Of a stretch of 64,000 nt of DNA, positions 35,680 to 47,140 are shown piece by piece. Source of the DNA: Halictus rubicundus (taxonomy: Eukaryota; Arthropoda; Insecta; Hymenoptera; Halictidae). The stretch covers positions 1,043,501 through 1,107,500 of the forward strand of contig NW_027488566.1 in assembly GCF_050948215.1 (NCBI RefSeq), written 5' to 3'. Numbering within the stretch: position 1 is the stretch's first letter; every line of letters begins with the position of its first letter. A model generated the notes under the pieces. The model was not told the origin of the DNA, made no database searches, and saw only the letters and a program-made list of their open reading frames with translations. The position numbers were made by a program, and so were the translations under genes.

Positions 35680-37450
35680 TGGGGCTATATCCTCATTCCT
35701 TCTAAATTTTTTAATGTCCCTCTGCTATTTTTCCGAGTGATTCCGAGATTCGATTGATAGGTCATCATCATCGGTGAAGTAGTTTTTAAAATAATACAAC
35801 ATTTATAATGTTTTTCTCCCTTCGCCACGGCCACGCCACGGCGAACGGGGTCGCTGAGTATTCTTCGCAAGAATATTTCGTGAAACCCCGGCCCGGGCCC
35901 GGTCGGCTCTACCATAGGATCCTCAGGGGTATGCGGGGAGTAAACAGTGCTGGGGTTCTGGTAGCTAACGCCCGTGGTGCGCGGCACTTGGCCTTTGTTG
36001 CGAGCATCTTGAGCGCCTCTCAAGTCTGTATGGCATAGGGAAAACGTGCCCCGTTCCCGGTCCCGGTGAAACCCGTCTTGTATGGGTCGACCTTAAGGCA
36101 AGCCCTCCGTTCCGGTAAAACATGACCATCGGTTTACGGTATGGGGCCCTGCGCCGACGTCCCCGGTCGTGCGTAGGACACAAGGAAAGCCCGCGGTTTT
36201 CACCCGTCCGTGTGAGCCTCATCGGCATGGGAAGCCCTGACAGGATCCGAAGATCCCGCCGGCTTCGTCTCACACATCATTGGGACTACTTCCCGCGGAA
36301 TGCCCCTCGCTCCGTTAGCAACACACAACTATGTGTGTTCCCAGGGTCGTACGTAGAGTGCAACGAGCTTGCTGCTCGCCGCCAGGAACTCTGCATACGT
36401 AGAGTGCAGCGAACGAGTACTGGGAGTTCGGACGGCCAATCAGCGTGATTTTACGTTTTGATTGGCAGCCTGGCTGACAATTAAGTCCAGATATTTCGGA
36501 ATTTTCTCGATCGGTAGGGTCACCTTTTTACAATTATTGGAGGCTATGAAATGTCTGAGATTTTTGGCTGCAATAAATGGATTGCATCTATAAACCAATG
36601 AACTTTTGAATTTCGGTTAGGGCGAGCGGCAATGAGGTTCTCGCTGGTTTTTACAGTTACATTGGGTGCGTAACACTCTGTCTCCTTCCTTAAGGAGATT
36701 CAACAACTTCTGCTTGCACACAAAAGATGTCTTCGAATCGCTAATACCCTGAATGTCAGCCATGCTCACGGGTATTAACTAACACGCAAATTCGTATGTT
36801 CTATGTACAAACCGTGGCTGTCGCATTGTTTGACTGTCCCACAACGGGTAGATATGTGGTGCTCCGCTGTTGTGTCACCGCCGCCTGCGACTGCAATCCC
36901 ACGTTCATGATTGCGCCAGCCTTGCAATGATGCTAAGCAGTGATGCACATCACTGACACCACCCTTTTTATGGCGACTTAGACACACACAAAGCTAGTCT
37001 CCGTGTTGCTCCACAAGCTGTCATTATTATTAATTAATGAAATTGTTGAAATAATGTAGTCACATTGTGAGTAAAACTCACATCGGGGAATGTCGGGGCG
37101 TAGACGCGGCGTCGCTTTGGCTGTTACAATGTAACAACTTGTAAAAAGCCTAATGGAGTGTGCGTCATACGTCGAAATGATGATCGGAGGAAAAATGACG
37201 ATCGACACGAGACGAGAGTGGGGAAGACGTTAGCTGCACGTCCACCGAAAGTTCAGTTCGATAAAAGAATCGGTTTGGGCAGGACATACCTGGTAAGTGT
37301 AATAAGTTCGACACAAGAGTCGGTTTAGGCAGGACATACCTGTGTTATATATATCAAGTTTTTATATTAAAGAAAGTTCCTTATTCACTAACGCTGTGCT
37401 TTATGATAGGACAAATCCTATCATATCCTCGACAGGTTATGGGTTATGGG
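35680..37450. other. Intergenic stretch with GC-rich block and short direct repeats
   Basis: A GC-rich block lies at about 35815-36430 with compositional ORFs only. Two direct copies of TTTGGGCAGGACATACCTGG-like sequence occur near 37273 and 37324, about 51 bp apart. A GPCR-derived fragment at 36775-36910 is listed separately. No intact gene. Confidence 0.45.
36775..36910 (-). pseudogene. GPCR exon fragment (third copy)
   Basis: On the minus strand this matches the end of GPCR exon 3 and the following intron at about 23830-23955, including CAGCGGAGCACCACAT and GCGACAGCCACGGTTTGTAC. It has a short deletion in the GC-rich Ala/Arg codons. No neighbouring exon is present, so it is a broken fragment lying about 13 kb away in the opposite orientation. 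Confidence 0.65.
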
Positions 37451-37456
37451 CCCCGA

Positions 37457-37870
37457 CCGACCAACAGCCTACAATGTAAGCAAATGGAGAATCATGCATT
37501 ATTGGCAATTTATGCTTTTATGTTTTTAATCAGAACAATATTGTTAAGACGAATGAGTTGTAGAGCTTGTCCCGATCAAAATGAGTCCAAACACGACATC
37601 ATTTGGACTGTCTTTAATGAGATTGTAATTTTTATCGTAACATTACGTATCAGTGAAACTTGTTCGTCTGCACTCGAATTTGACCTCATTTTCATCAGCA
37701 AAATCCCCTCCATTCGCTCGTCACAATTTCATGTGGATATATTGAAAAATCTAAAAGTTTGAACTTTCATACGTGCGCGATTCTCCATTCGCTTACATTG
37801 TATGTCGTCTGTCGTCGCTGGGTCTTTGAAACTCGGCGCTCGGCAAAAGTTATTCGAAGATTTATTCGAA
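37457..37870. repeat. Foldback repeat, longest copy
   Basis: Matches 4519-4700 over its first 180 bp and 3965-4330 over the rest, so it represents the fuller form of that family. Confidence 0.6.
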
Positions 37871-39500
37871 GCCTTCGAATAAAAGATACAGATAAAAGAT
37901 GAACAAATTTTTCGAAGTTCGAATAAATCCGCTTCGAACAAAAAAATTATCTTTATTCGTCGGATAAATTCTCGTCGAATAAAATTATTTATTATACTCG
38001 TCGTATAAAGATACTTTTTTTATTCGAACCTTCTAATAACGAATAAAAATTTTTTTATCTTTTATTCGTTATTCGAAATTTTTATTTAGATAAATATTTT
38101 GCCCAACTCTGCTCGAAGCCGCTTATTCGAGCTTGTTGGAAATGTTCTTTAATAGTACGTTATTCAGCAAACTACACTTTATTCCGTATATACTTTATTA
38201 GTATTATAAAGGTGTTGGTGTAAATAACGGCACAATGTTTCCGCGTATCGAGTGTGCAATCCTTATGTAAATAGTGTAAGTGAAAGCTCTTTCAAAAGTT
38301 GCGACCTGCACAGGCTAGCTGCTTCTACCAGACTGACTAACAGACTACGGTCTCGACTTTATGACCCTGCCTGAGTTCTTCTGTCCTTGGGAGAACCGCC
38401 CCTTACGCCTAAATCCTTATGCCTAAGACGCTATGGTATCGTTGAATTTCAACATAATATAAAGTACATTTGTTATAATATATATAATATGTTTTAAATA
38501 ATTATTTAAAATTAAGTTTTTATTCTAGATTTAGCTGTTGCTAAAAATAGAGACAGGATGGTTTTTATTTCCATGTCTGTAATAGACGCCTGCCTTCTTC
38601 TTGTTGCTACTGTGAAATAAAAAATAAAATATGTTGCATATTATATATTTTTTAAACAAAACTTAAAAGTTATAAGTATATTTACCAGTTACAGCATCAT
38701 ATAGTTTTAAATTAATAAAAGGCAATTTTTTTTTCTTCCCTGTCCTGAATAAAAAGTTGCCGCTTGGTTTGATATTAGTTTGTTCATCATATTATATATT
38801 ATTTTGTTATTGGTATCGCCGCCGACTAGATAAAGTAATTGTACCTGGAAGAAGATATGCGATTATTTATTTGATAAATATTAGAAAATGGTATTGTCCT
38901 AATAACACTGTCCAACAAAATTAAACTTTTTTCGAGTTTTGCAATACCTGTTGGGTGATTCTTATACACTTTGTCATCCTAAAACCGAATCTGAAAGTAG
39001 AATTGCTCCATCACGCAACGTTTTCGAAAAATTTTGGTTTTTGTAAAAATGCCCGATTTTTATACGAAACGACGTGTTACGCAAAAACTAAACACGCGAG
39101 AAAGTTCAAATTTGAGTCAAGAGATAGAGGGGACTCTCCTCTACATATTCATATAGTCAATTATATTTTTATGTACTTCCTAATAGTTGTAAATGGTTGT
39201 TAAAGTTTGAAAATGTGCCGACGCGGGTACTTTGTACGCTCTATTTTTGTATTTATGTGAAAAATCCTTTATCTAGCAGGAATTTACTATACAGGAATGC
39301 ATTCTACAGACATTTCTGGTAAAGAAACCATTCACGAAAAGTATTTGGTTCCCTTAATGTACGAGAAGGATCAGAAAATGTTAACTGACAGCGTGTGCGC
39401 GACGCGTTAGCACCAGACGGCCATTGCAGCCTTTTCGCGACTCGCCAGGGCCGTCGCTATGCGTAGTCGACGTTGGTACCACTCAAGTATGTCTTTGCTT
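37871..39500. other. AT-rich intergenic DNA
   Basis: Dense TTATTCG/CGAATAA low-complexity sequence at 37850-38110. No exon, RNA gene or element end was recognised in the remainder. Confidence 0.5.
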
Positions 39501-39501
39501 A

Positions 39502-40206
39502 CTATGCTTAATTAAATACATTTTTTTTTTGTCTTTTTGGGTGCCAATCATTACAAAAGATTATAAAAATACGAGTTATATTCACATTTCATTGTGGAAA
39601 TGCTTAATAAAGAAAATTGACCGCAGCAATGCGGTGACTGGAAAATTTTATTTTCAGTAATTGTTGTCTTATCTTTATAATTGTAATACCAATGGACATT
39701 CAAGATTCTTCCGATTAAAATAAGTCCAAACACTATGTAAATGGGACTATTTTTATCGATTTTATTGATCGAAGTACAAAATTAAGACATAGATCGCTCT
39801 ATATTAAATCGATAAAATCTCGCGGAAGTGTATAAATCAGCCGGACTATTTTTGTTATATTCATGACGAAATTATTTAAAAATCAAAACAAAGAATACAA
39901 TTCCAGCATTAATCTTTCATCAAGATATTTCAACAATGGAAAAACGTTACAAAGGAAAAGACTTATGTGCGGATGCTTGCTGATTACTGCTGGACACTTA
40001 TTATTGAAAATCGGGATACCAGGAACAAACGTCAAGCAAGGCGGAAACATTTTTAATTTGTTTACATCAAAAATAGGTAAGTTTTTGTATTCAATTTTCT
40101 TTATTAAGCATTTCCACAATGAAATGTGAATATAACTCGTATTTTTATAATCTTTTGTAATGATTGGCACCCAAAAAGACAAAAAAATGTATTTAATTAA
40201 GCATAG
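39502..40206. mobile_element. TIR element (about 700 bp) abutting the gypsy LTR
   Basis: About 120-bp terminal inverted repeats, 39502-39622 and 40086-40206. The outer ends read CTATGCTTAATTAAATAC and its complement. The interior has a short open frame with no recognisable transposase, so it is a non-autonomous DNA element. Its right end coincides exactly with the start of the gypsy 5' LTR at 40207. Confidence 0.6.
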
Positions 40207-40559
40207 TGTAGTATCGCAGTTATTCATGCTAACCTTGCCAGGCGTAGGTTTATAGTTTAGGGTAGTTTTAGTGCTTTACCTGAGCACGTATTTTTAGGGA
40301 CCGAGCGTGGGGCCTGAAAGGGTCATAAAAGTGAGAGCGTTTGGGACATTTGGCGAAAGTCGAGGGTGTTCGGGAAAGGTCGGTAGGGGCGGGAGGACTC
40401 ATCAAAAAATGCCTAGAGTTGTAGAGTTGACGTCGAAGCGAGCGGAGCGTGTCGTAGCGAGCGGAAGTTGTAACCGTTTTAGTTTATTATTTTAACGCGT
40501 GTAACATTAGTTCGAATAAATTATTTTAGTTCCCAACCGATTCAGAATTTAATCCTACA
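40207..40559 (+). repeat. Ty3/gypsy 5' LTR
   Basis: 353 bp, from TGTAGTATCGCAG to AATCCTACA. It is the same length as the copy at 44822-45174 and differs from it at one site of three adjacent bases (CCT versus TTC near 40412). High identity implies a recent insertion. Confidence 0.9.
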
Positions 40560-40564
40560 CTTTT

Positions 40565-40582
40565 TGGGGGCTCGCCCGGGAT
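40565..40582 (+). promoter_or_regulatory. Primer-binding site, tRNA-Pro type
   Basis: TGGGGGCTCGCCCGGGAT lies five bases after the LTR. It differs by one base from the well-known tRNA-Pro primer-binding sequence used by several retroelements. Confidence 0.75.
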
Positions 40583-40713
40583 TAATAAGAAATATTCGAG
40601 TCGGGACTTACATAATAATATTGACAATTTTACACGTGCAGTGTTGTTAGAGTTGTGAAGACTGTGAAGTTGACCATTTAGTTGAAAACTGTGTTGAATT
40701 CTAATCACTAAAC

Positions 40714-42600
40714 ATGAGTGACGCAAACGACACTGTAATCGAGAACCACACTGACGCCGCTAACAGCGAGAAGTAGGAGAAAATTAGCTTTATGAAACTA
40801 GTTGAGTTGAAAGAAGAACTGAGGAAGCGAAAGCTGAAAATGTCCGGCAATAAGAAAGAGTTGCAGGATCGTCTAAGAGCTGCCGTGATGTTCGAAATAG
40901 AACATGGAGTAGATGAAGACGATGAGGACGAGGAAGACGAATCCGAGAACGAGGAAGATGACGTTGTACAAATCCGACCGAGAACTACAGCTGTGCTGAC
41001 ATTTAAAGACGTCGAGGAGTCGATGAATACCTCCAGCGGTGACGATAAGGTGAACGTCCGTGTGTGGGTGCGAGAATTTGAAGAGATGATCGAATTATGC
41101 CAGTGGAGTGATGTCCAGAATGTGATATATGCGAGGAGACTCCTTCAGGGCTCAGCCGAGTTGTTCGTTAAGTACGAAAAGTGTTGCAAAAGCTGGAAAG
41201 CTCTGAAAGAGGCACTGATATCGGAATTCTCTCAGAAAATCGACGCTCATCAAGTGCATAAGGAGTTATCGTACCAGGAAACGGACCAGGAGTATATCTA
41301 CCGGATGTTGGAAATAGCAAAACAAGTAGATATGGAAAATGCTGCTGTGATTAAATATATAATCGACGGAGTTCAGGATGACGAAGTGAACAAAACCATA
41401 TTGTATGGTGCTAGGACCATACGAGAGATAAAGGAAAAATTTGTGTTGTACGAGACCATGAAGGAAAATGCAAAACCGAGGACCAAGCTGTTTGCAGAGA
41501 AGCCGAAGAAGCCGAGTCGAATCAACGTGGCGCAAGAAACGACGGTAAAGCGATGTTTCCTATGTGGAGATCGGAATCATCTGAGTTCTGACTGTCCGAC
41601 GAAAGGCCCCAAATGTTTTAAGTGTCGTGGGTACGGGCATATTGCTCCAAAGTGTCCTGGCGTAGAGAAATCGCCGAAAGATGCGTGCAGTGCGTCCCAG
41701 TCATCTCAAGCAAAGCGTTGCAAGGAGGTAGACATAGCGAACAGTAAGATAGTTGCGTTAGTTGATACTGGTAGCGATTTAACATTAATGAGGGCGGACC
41801 AATACATCAAAATCGGTCAGCCTAAGCTAGGTAATAGAGTCGCAAAATTCCGCGGTATTGGCTGTGAAAGTAATTGTACATTAGGAGAGTTTTCGACGAA
41901 CGTAACAATCGACGGTGCGTCCTATCCAATAACGATACATGTTGTTTCAGACACGTTAATGCAACATGCGTTAATTATCGGTACAGATTTCCTAGACAGT
42001 GTAGAACTAAACATGAAAGAAGGGGGTATTTCCATTAGAAAATTAGAAGATTGCAATAATAGCGATGTTCCAGAAGTTTTTAAGATAGATGTCGAGGCCG
42101 AAGTAAACGAGTTAGATTTATCTCATATCACACATGTTAGACACAAGCAGGCGATAGAGGGTGCCATTGAAAATTACAAACCTGAAAAGATACGCGAAGT
42201 AGGAGTCAAAATGAGTTTAATATTACAGGACGAAATTCCAGTTTACGAACGACCGCGACGGTTATCTCCTCAAGATAAGGTAGAAGTCGATGAGCAGATA
42301 GAGTTATGGATGAAAGACGGAATAATACGACCATCTCACTCAGACTATGCGAGTCCGATAGTTTTGGTAAAAAAGAAGAACGGGTCGACTAGAATTTGCG
42401 TCGACTACAGACAGTTGAATAAGAAGATTATAAAAGACCGATATCCGTTACCCTTGATAGAAGACCAACTAGATCTGTTACAAGGTGCGAAAGTTTTTAG
42501 TACACTCGACCTAAAAACGGGTTTTTTCATGTTCCGGTCGAAGAAAATAGTATTAAATATACAGCGTTTGTGGTACCTAACGGACATTACGAATTTTTAA
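40714..42600 (+). pseudogene. Ty3/gypsy gag-protease-RT (first part of polyprotein)
   Basis: Open from the ATG at 40792. A better start may be the ATG at 40714, which is in the same frame but separated by a TAG at 40774-40776. From 40792 the order is a SAP-like N-terminus (LVELKEELRKRKLKMSGNK), an acidic stretch, a capsid-like region, two CCHC knuckles (residues about 255-290, CFLCGDRNHLSSDC), an aspartic protease (VDTGSDLTLM near residue 324) and the RT N-terminus (PIVLVKKKNGSTRICVDYRQLN). A one-base length change in the A-run at about 42513-42517 shifts the frame, and this frame ends at 42600. Gag and pol appear to be one continuous frame, as in some gypsy lineages. Apart from the TAG and the frameshift it looks recently active. 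Confidence 0.9.
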
Positions 42601-44795
42601 AGGTTCCGTTTGGATTGTGTAATTCACCAGCCGTTTTTCAGAAATTCATAAATGCCGTGTTTAAAGAGTTAATTGCAGCCGGGGTAGTACTCACTTACAT
42701 GGATGATTTGATAGTACCTTCCATTGATTATTCTCGTGGTGTAACAAATTTGCAGTTAGTGTTAGATGTTGCCAGCAAGTACGGGTTGCTAATAAATTGG
42801 GATAAATGTCGTTTCTTACAAACTAGAGTAGAGTATCTGGGACATATTGTTGAAAATGGTAACATTCAACCGTCAGAACATAAGACTAAAGCTGTGATGA
42901 ATTTTCCGAAACCTCAGTGTACAAGAGATGTTCAGAGTTTCCTGGGCTTGACAGGATATTTTAGAAAATTCGTACACCAATATTCGATTATTGCGAGACC
43001 GTTATCTAATTTATTAAGAAAAGATGTTAAATTTGTGTTTGGATCACAGGAACAGATAGTATTTGAAAAGTTAAAGTTAATTTTGAGTAGCAAACCGGTG
43101 TTGAAGTTGTATCGTATGGGTGTTGAGACCGAGTTGCATACCGATGCGTCTAGTTTGGGTTATGGTGCGATTTTGATGCAGCGTGATTGCGAGGATGATA
43201 ATTTTCACCCGATATATTTTGCGAGTGGTAAGACCACACCGGCCGAAGAAAAATACTCGAGCTACGAGCTTGAAGTACTAGCGATTGTGAAGGCGTTAAA
43301 GAAATTCCGCGTTTACTTATTAGGGATTTCATTTAAAATCGTAACAGATTGTCGAGCATTTTCTTTAACGATGAGTAAGAGAGATCTGTGTGTGCGTGTG
43401 GCTAGATGGGCGCTTCTTTTGGAAGAATTTCAATACAGAATTGAACATAGACCCGGAAAGAGAATGTCGCATGTAGACGCGTTGAGCCGAAACCCACTAC
43501 CCGCGATTTTGTTAATAGAGGAAAGCGACGAAGGGATTATTACTCGGTTAAAAGACGCGCAGGTAGAAGATTCTGACTTGCGGAAAATTCGCGACGACAT
43601 CGACGAACACTTAGGCAAAGGATACGTTTTAAAGAACGAAATTCTTTATAGGGTAATAAACGATACACCACTGGTGGTCGTGCCGAAGGCGATGCGCGCG
43701 CAGGTAGTTCGTCAGGCACATGAGCGCGGTCATTTCGGGATAAATAAGACGGAAGCTATAGTCAAAAGAGATTATTGGTTCGAAGGTATGCGGCCAAAGG
43801 TAGAAAAGGTTGTGCGAAATTGTATTAATTGTATTCTCGCTGAAAGGAAGCAAGGCAAGCAGGAAGGCCTTCTTAATAGCATCGACAAGGGAGAGTTGCC
43901 ATTTGATACATACCATATAGACCATTTAGGACCATTGCCATCGAGTAAGAAGAGTTACAAACACATTTTTGCCGTTGTCGACGCTTTTACAAAATTCGTG
44001 TGGTTATATGCTACGAAGAGTACAGATTCAGCTGACGTAATTGGGCGATTAAAGAAACAATCCGCAGTTTTTGGTAATCCTCGACGCATTATTTCCGATC
44101 GTGGAACCGCTTTTACATCCGGCGCGTTTGAAAACTACTGTAAAGAAGAAGGAATACACCACGTATTAATTACAACAGGGGTCCCACAAGCAAACGGGCA
44201 AATAGAGAGGATAAATCGAACATTAATACCGTTGTTAACTAAGTTGTCAGCACCTAAACCGTATGAATGGTACAAACATCTGGAGGTAGCACAAAAATAT
44301 TTAAATGCGACGCCTAGTAGAAGTACTAACATTACTCCGTTTAACTTGCTGTTCGGGACACATATGAAGATGCACGAAGATCCACGAATTCGAGAGTTAA
44401 TAGAGGCAGAATGGATTAACATGTTTCAAGAAGGAAGAAGCGAGGCTCGAGTTAGAGCAAAAGAGGCAATATTTAAAATTCAGGCAGAAAATCGAAGAAC
44501 GTTTAATAAGAGACGCAAAGAAGCGAGACAACATACAGAAGGAGATTTAGTTGCTATTAAACGAACACAGTTTGGACCAGGTTTAAAGTTCCATCCGAAG
44601 TTTCTAGGGCCCTATCGTGTAACGAAGAGATTGCGGAACAATCGTTACACGGTGCAGAAAAGTGGCGAACATGAAGGGCCACAATTCACGTCCACGGCGG
44701 CATGTTACATGAAGCCGTGGGTCAGCAACGAAGATGAATATCCGTTGGAAAGTGAAATCGACAGTGATGGTGACAATAACGATGAAAACATCTGA
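42500..44795 (+). pseudogene. Ty3/gypsy RT-RNase H-integrase (second part of polyprotein)
   Basis: This is the continuation in the next frame after the indel near 42515; the frame holds its first ATG at 42570. RT catalytic YMDD is at residues 43-46 counted from that Met. RNase H follows (LHTDASSLGYGAILMQ, YSSYELEVLAIVKAL), then the integrase zinc domain (HERGHFGINK...CINC), catalytic core (IDHLGPL, ISDRGTAFTS, HHVLITTGVPQANGQIER) and a C-terminal GPYRV-type domain (FLGPYRVTKRLRNNRY). It ends in a TGA just before the 3' LTR; no env-like frame follows. The domain order (RT, RNase H, IN) is that of Ty3/gypsy. Confidence 0.92.
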
Positions 44796-44821
44796 GGCAG
44801 ATGTTTAGCAGGATGGCCGAG

Positions 44822-45174
44822 TGTAGTATCGCAGTTATTCATGCTAACCTTGCCAGGCGTAGGTTTATAGTTTAGGGTAGTTTTAGTGCTTTACCTGAGC
44901 ACGTATTTTTAGGGACCGAGCGTGGGGCCTGAAAGGGTCATAAAAGTGAGAGCGTTTGGGACATTTGGCGAAAGTCGAGGGTGTTCGGGAAAGGTCGGTA
45001 GGGGCGGGAGGACTCATCAAAAAATGTTCAGAGTTGTAGAGTTGACGTCGAAGCGAGCGGAGCGTGTCGTAGCGAGCGGAAGTTGTAACCGTTTTAGTTT
45101 ATTATTTTAACGCGTGTAACATTAGTTCGAATAAATTATTTTAGTTCCCAACCGATTCAGAATTTAATCCTACA
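44822..45174 (+). repeat. Ty3/gypsy 3' LTR
   Basis: 353 bp, nearly identical to 40207-40559. The preceding AGCAGGATGGCCGAG is a weak polypurine-like tract. Flanks CATAG (left of the element) and TAATA (right) do not form a target duplication. Confidence 0.9.
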
Positions 45175-46067
45175 TAATATTAAAAAGAGATTCAATCTTT
45201 TTTTAATATTCGAATATACATACAATATTTATTTCATATTAAGTAAAAAATATTTCTTTTTTAATATTCAGGAAATATGTATTACATGTTACGAGAAAAA
45301 TATTTTTTTCTAAATATTAAATAAATCTTTATTTCATATTAGAAGTAGAATATTTTTTCCTAATATAAAAATAATATTAATTTAATATCAGGAAAAAAAT
45401 ATTTTTTTCTCATTATAAAATGAATCTTTATGTAATATTAGAAATAGATTATTTTTTTTAACTATGCAGGAAATATTTTATGTTTATCATGGAAAAATAT
45501 TTGTTCCTGAATATGATGCGAAGTAAAATGTTTACTTTTAATTTACTTTGAATTCGTGTTTGTCACTTAATTGACATGTATTTATATTATAATAACATTA
45601 ATGCGACAAAGTTCCCTAGTAGCACAAAAATATTAGATAGATATTTTTTTCAAATATTGGAAAAATATTTTTTGAGCCACATTTTTTCATATGAGAAAAA
45701 TAATGGATCTAAATATTGTATACATGTACAAGAAATATAAATTGAATGTTTAAAAAATATAAGCTAAATATTCAGAAGATATAAACTAGATATTTAAAAA
45801 ATATAAAGTAAATATTTAAAAAATGTGAATTTAATAATTGAAAAATATAAATTTAATATTTAAATAACATTCAATAAAATTTTCAAACTTAATAAAAAGT
45901 TATAACAAAAATTAGAAAATATGAATATGTATTACTTCTTGTGCGCTGCTTAAGGGAATATTGATGGCACTTTGTCTTCGAAAGGACCTTATTACATTTA
46001 AGAAATTTTTTATGCAGTTGGCGGGATTCGAACTCGGGACTTACCGTTTACTTCATGATGTGCTTCC
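45175..46067. other. AT-rich low-complexity stretch
   Basis: Repetitive AAATATTT/ATATTTTTTT sequence with no gene. On the minus strand at 46020-46045, GAGTTCGAATCCCGCC resembles a tRNA/SINE B box but has no matching A box or cloverleaf. Confidence 0.55.
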
Positions 46068-46537
46068 TTTTTTTTTTGGGAAAATATGTTTATTGGATTT
46101 AATATGTACATTGTTTTGTTTTGTGGTTCCGCTGTAAACATATAAAAACTTAACCAGTAATTCTTTGGTCTTGTTACATAATTGATTGCAGTTTGCGATG
46201 CTCTTATATAATCTATTTGTTTATGTTTTGAACTTATTATACTATTTTATGCTAGGAGTATTGCACTTCGTTAGTTCTTTGGTGCTAAGGCGTTGTTGTA
46301 TTTTTAGATTGGGGGAGAAAAATCCTCTGCTCGGCAGCAGAGCGTAAAACCCCGAAATAGGTCTTAGGTCTTAATCTAATTACTTACTAGCTAACTTAAC
46401 TAAACTTACGACTAGGGTCTATGTACAAGGCGCGGCTATTTACATCTTAGGCTAGGTTTATGGTTGTTTGTGCGGCATGGGCCAACGTTCTCGTTGTTGT
46501 GTAGGTGTCCCCTTTTTGTTCAAGGTAAGGGGTCCGT

Positions 46538-47140
46538 CTATTGTGTTGGATGCCTGCGGGGTTCGTTTGTTTTGCGGGTACGGAGGGCCTGCAAGTGGGG
46601 GCTATTGCTTGAGAGCCACCAATATTTTTTGAGTTGTAGGCGGTCAAAGTTGTGTCTATCTCGGAGCAGAAGTGCGGTTGAAAATTTGAAACGTTCTGGG
46701 TGTTCGGAGTATTCTTGGTTGGTGTACGCGATTCTTTTGTCTGCCTTGTTACGGCGCCAATGGTATATTATGGGTGTGTTGTTGTGGTCTTGTATTAGTC
46801 CGTTTGCGTCACATATGGTAAATGCTTGTGGGGGTAGGTAACCTGTGCTAAGTTGTCGGTGTGTGGTTGTTGAGTCTGGTTTTGCTAGATCTTTTGTTAT
46901 ATTGTTTTCGATGTGTGGTAATTTGCTGAAGTAGTCTCTTGTTAGTTTGAATAGGAATGTGTCTATTCGGGGTATGTCGGCTGTGTTGTACAGTGTTGTG
47001 TTGTTTGTGTAATGTTGCCAGTTGGTGTTTGCGGATCTGTAAATTTGGTTGCAGGCTCTAAGGCACTTCCGCTCGAAGATCCTTATTCTTTCCATCATGG
47101 TGTGGTTAGTATTCCACCGGATGGGGGCTGCGTACGTTAG
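46538..47140 (-). pseudogene. LINE ORF2 C-terminal region
   Basis: Open minus-strand frame from 47140 (the segment up to 47170 belongs to the solo LTR). LTYAAPIRWN continues the RT thumb motif that is interrupted by the solo LTR; RPI-encoding sequence lies on the other side at about 48066-48075. The rest is a C-terminal tail with ERIRIFERKCLRACNQIYR and ends near 46538. Confidence 0.75.

Noticed and set aside
35815..36430. Possible rRNA-like GC-rich segment
   Set aside because: CCTTAAGGCAAGCCC-type stretches looked rRNA-like at first, but no known conserved rRNA core could be followed on either strand.
40307..40495. 62-codon open frame present in both gypsy LTRs (also 44922-45110)
   Set aside because: It is non-coding LTR sequence duplicated by the LTR pair; both frames are simply copies of each other.
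46020..46045. Possible tRNA T-arm / SINE B box (GAGTTCGAATCCC on the minus strand)
   Set aside because: T-stem pairing is imperfect and no A box or cloverleaf could be drawn, so no tRNA or SINE is called.
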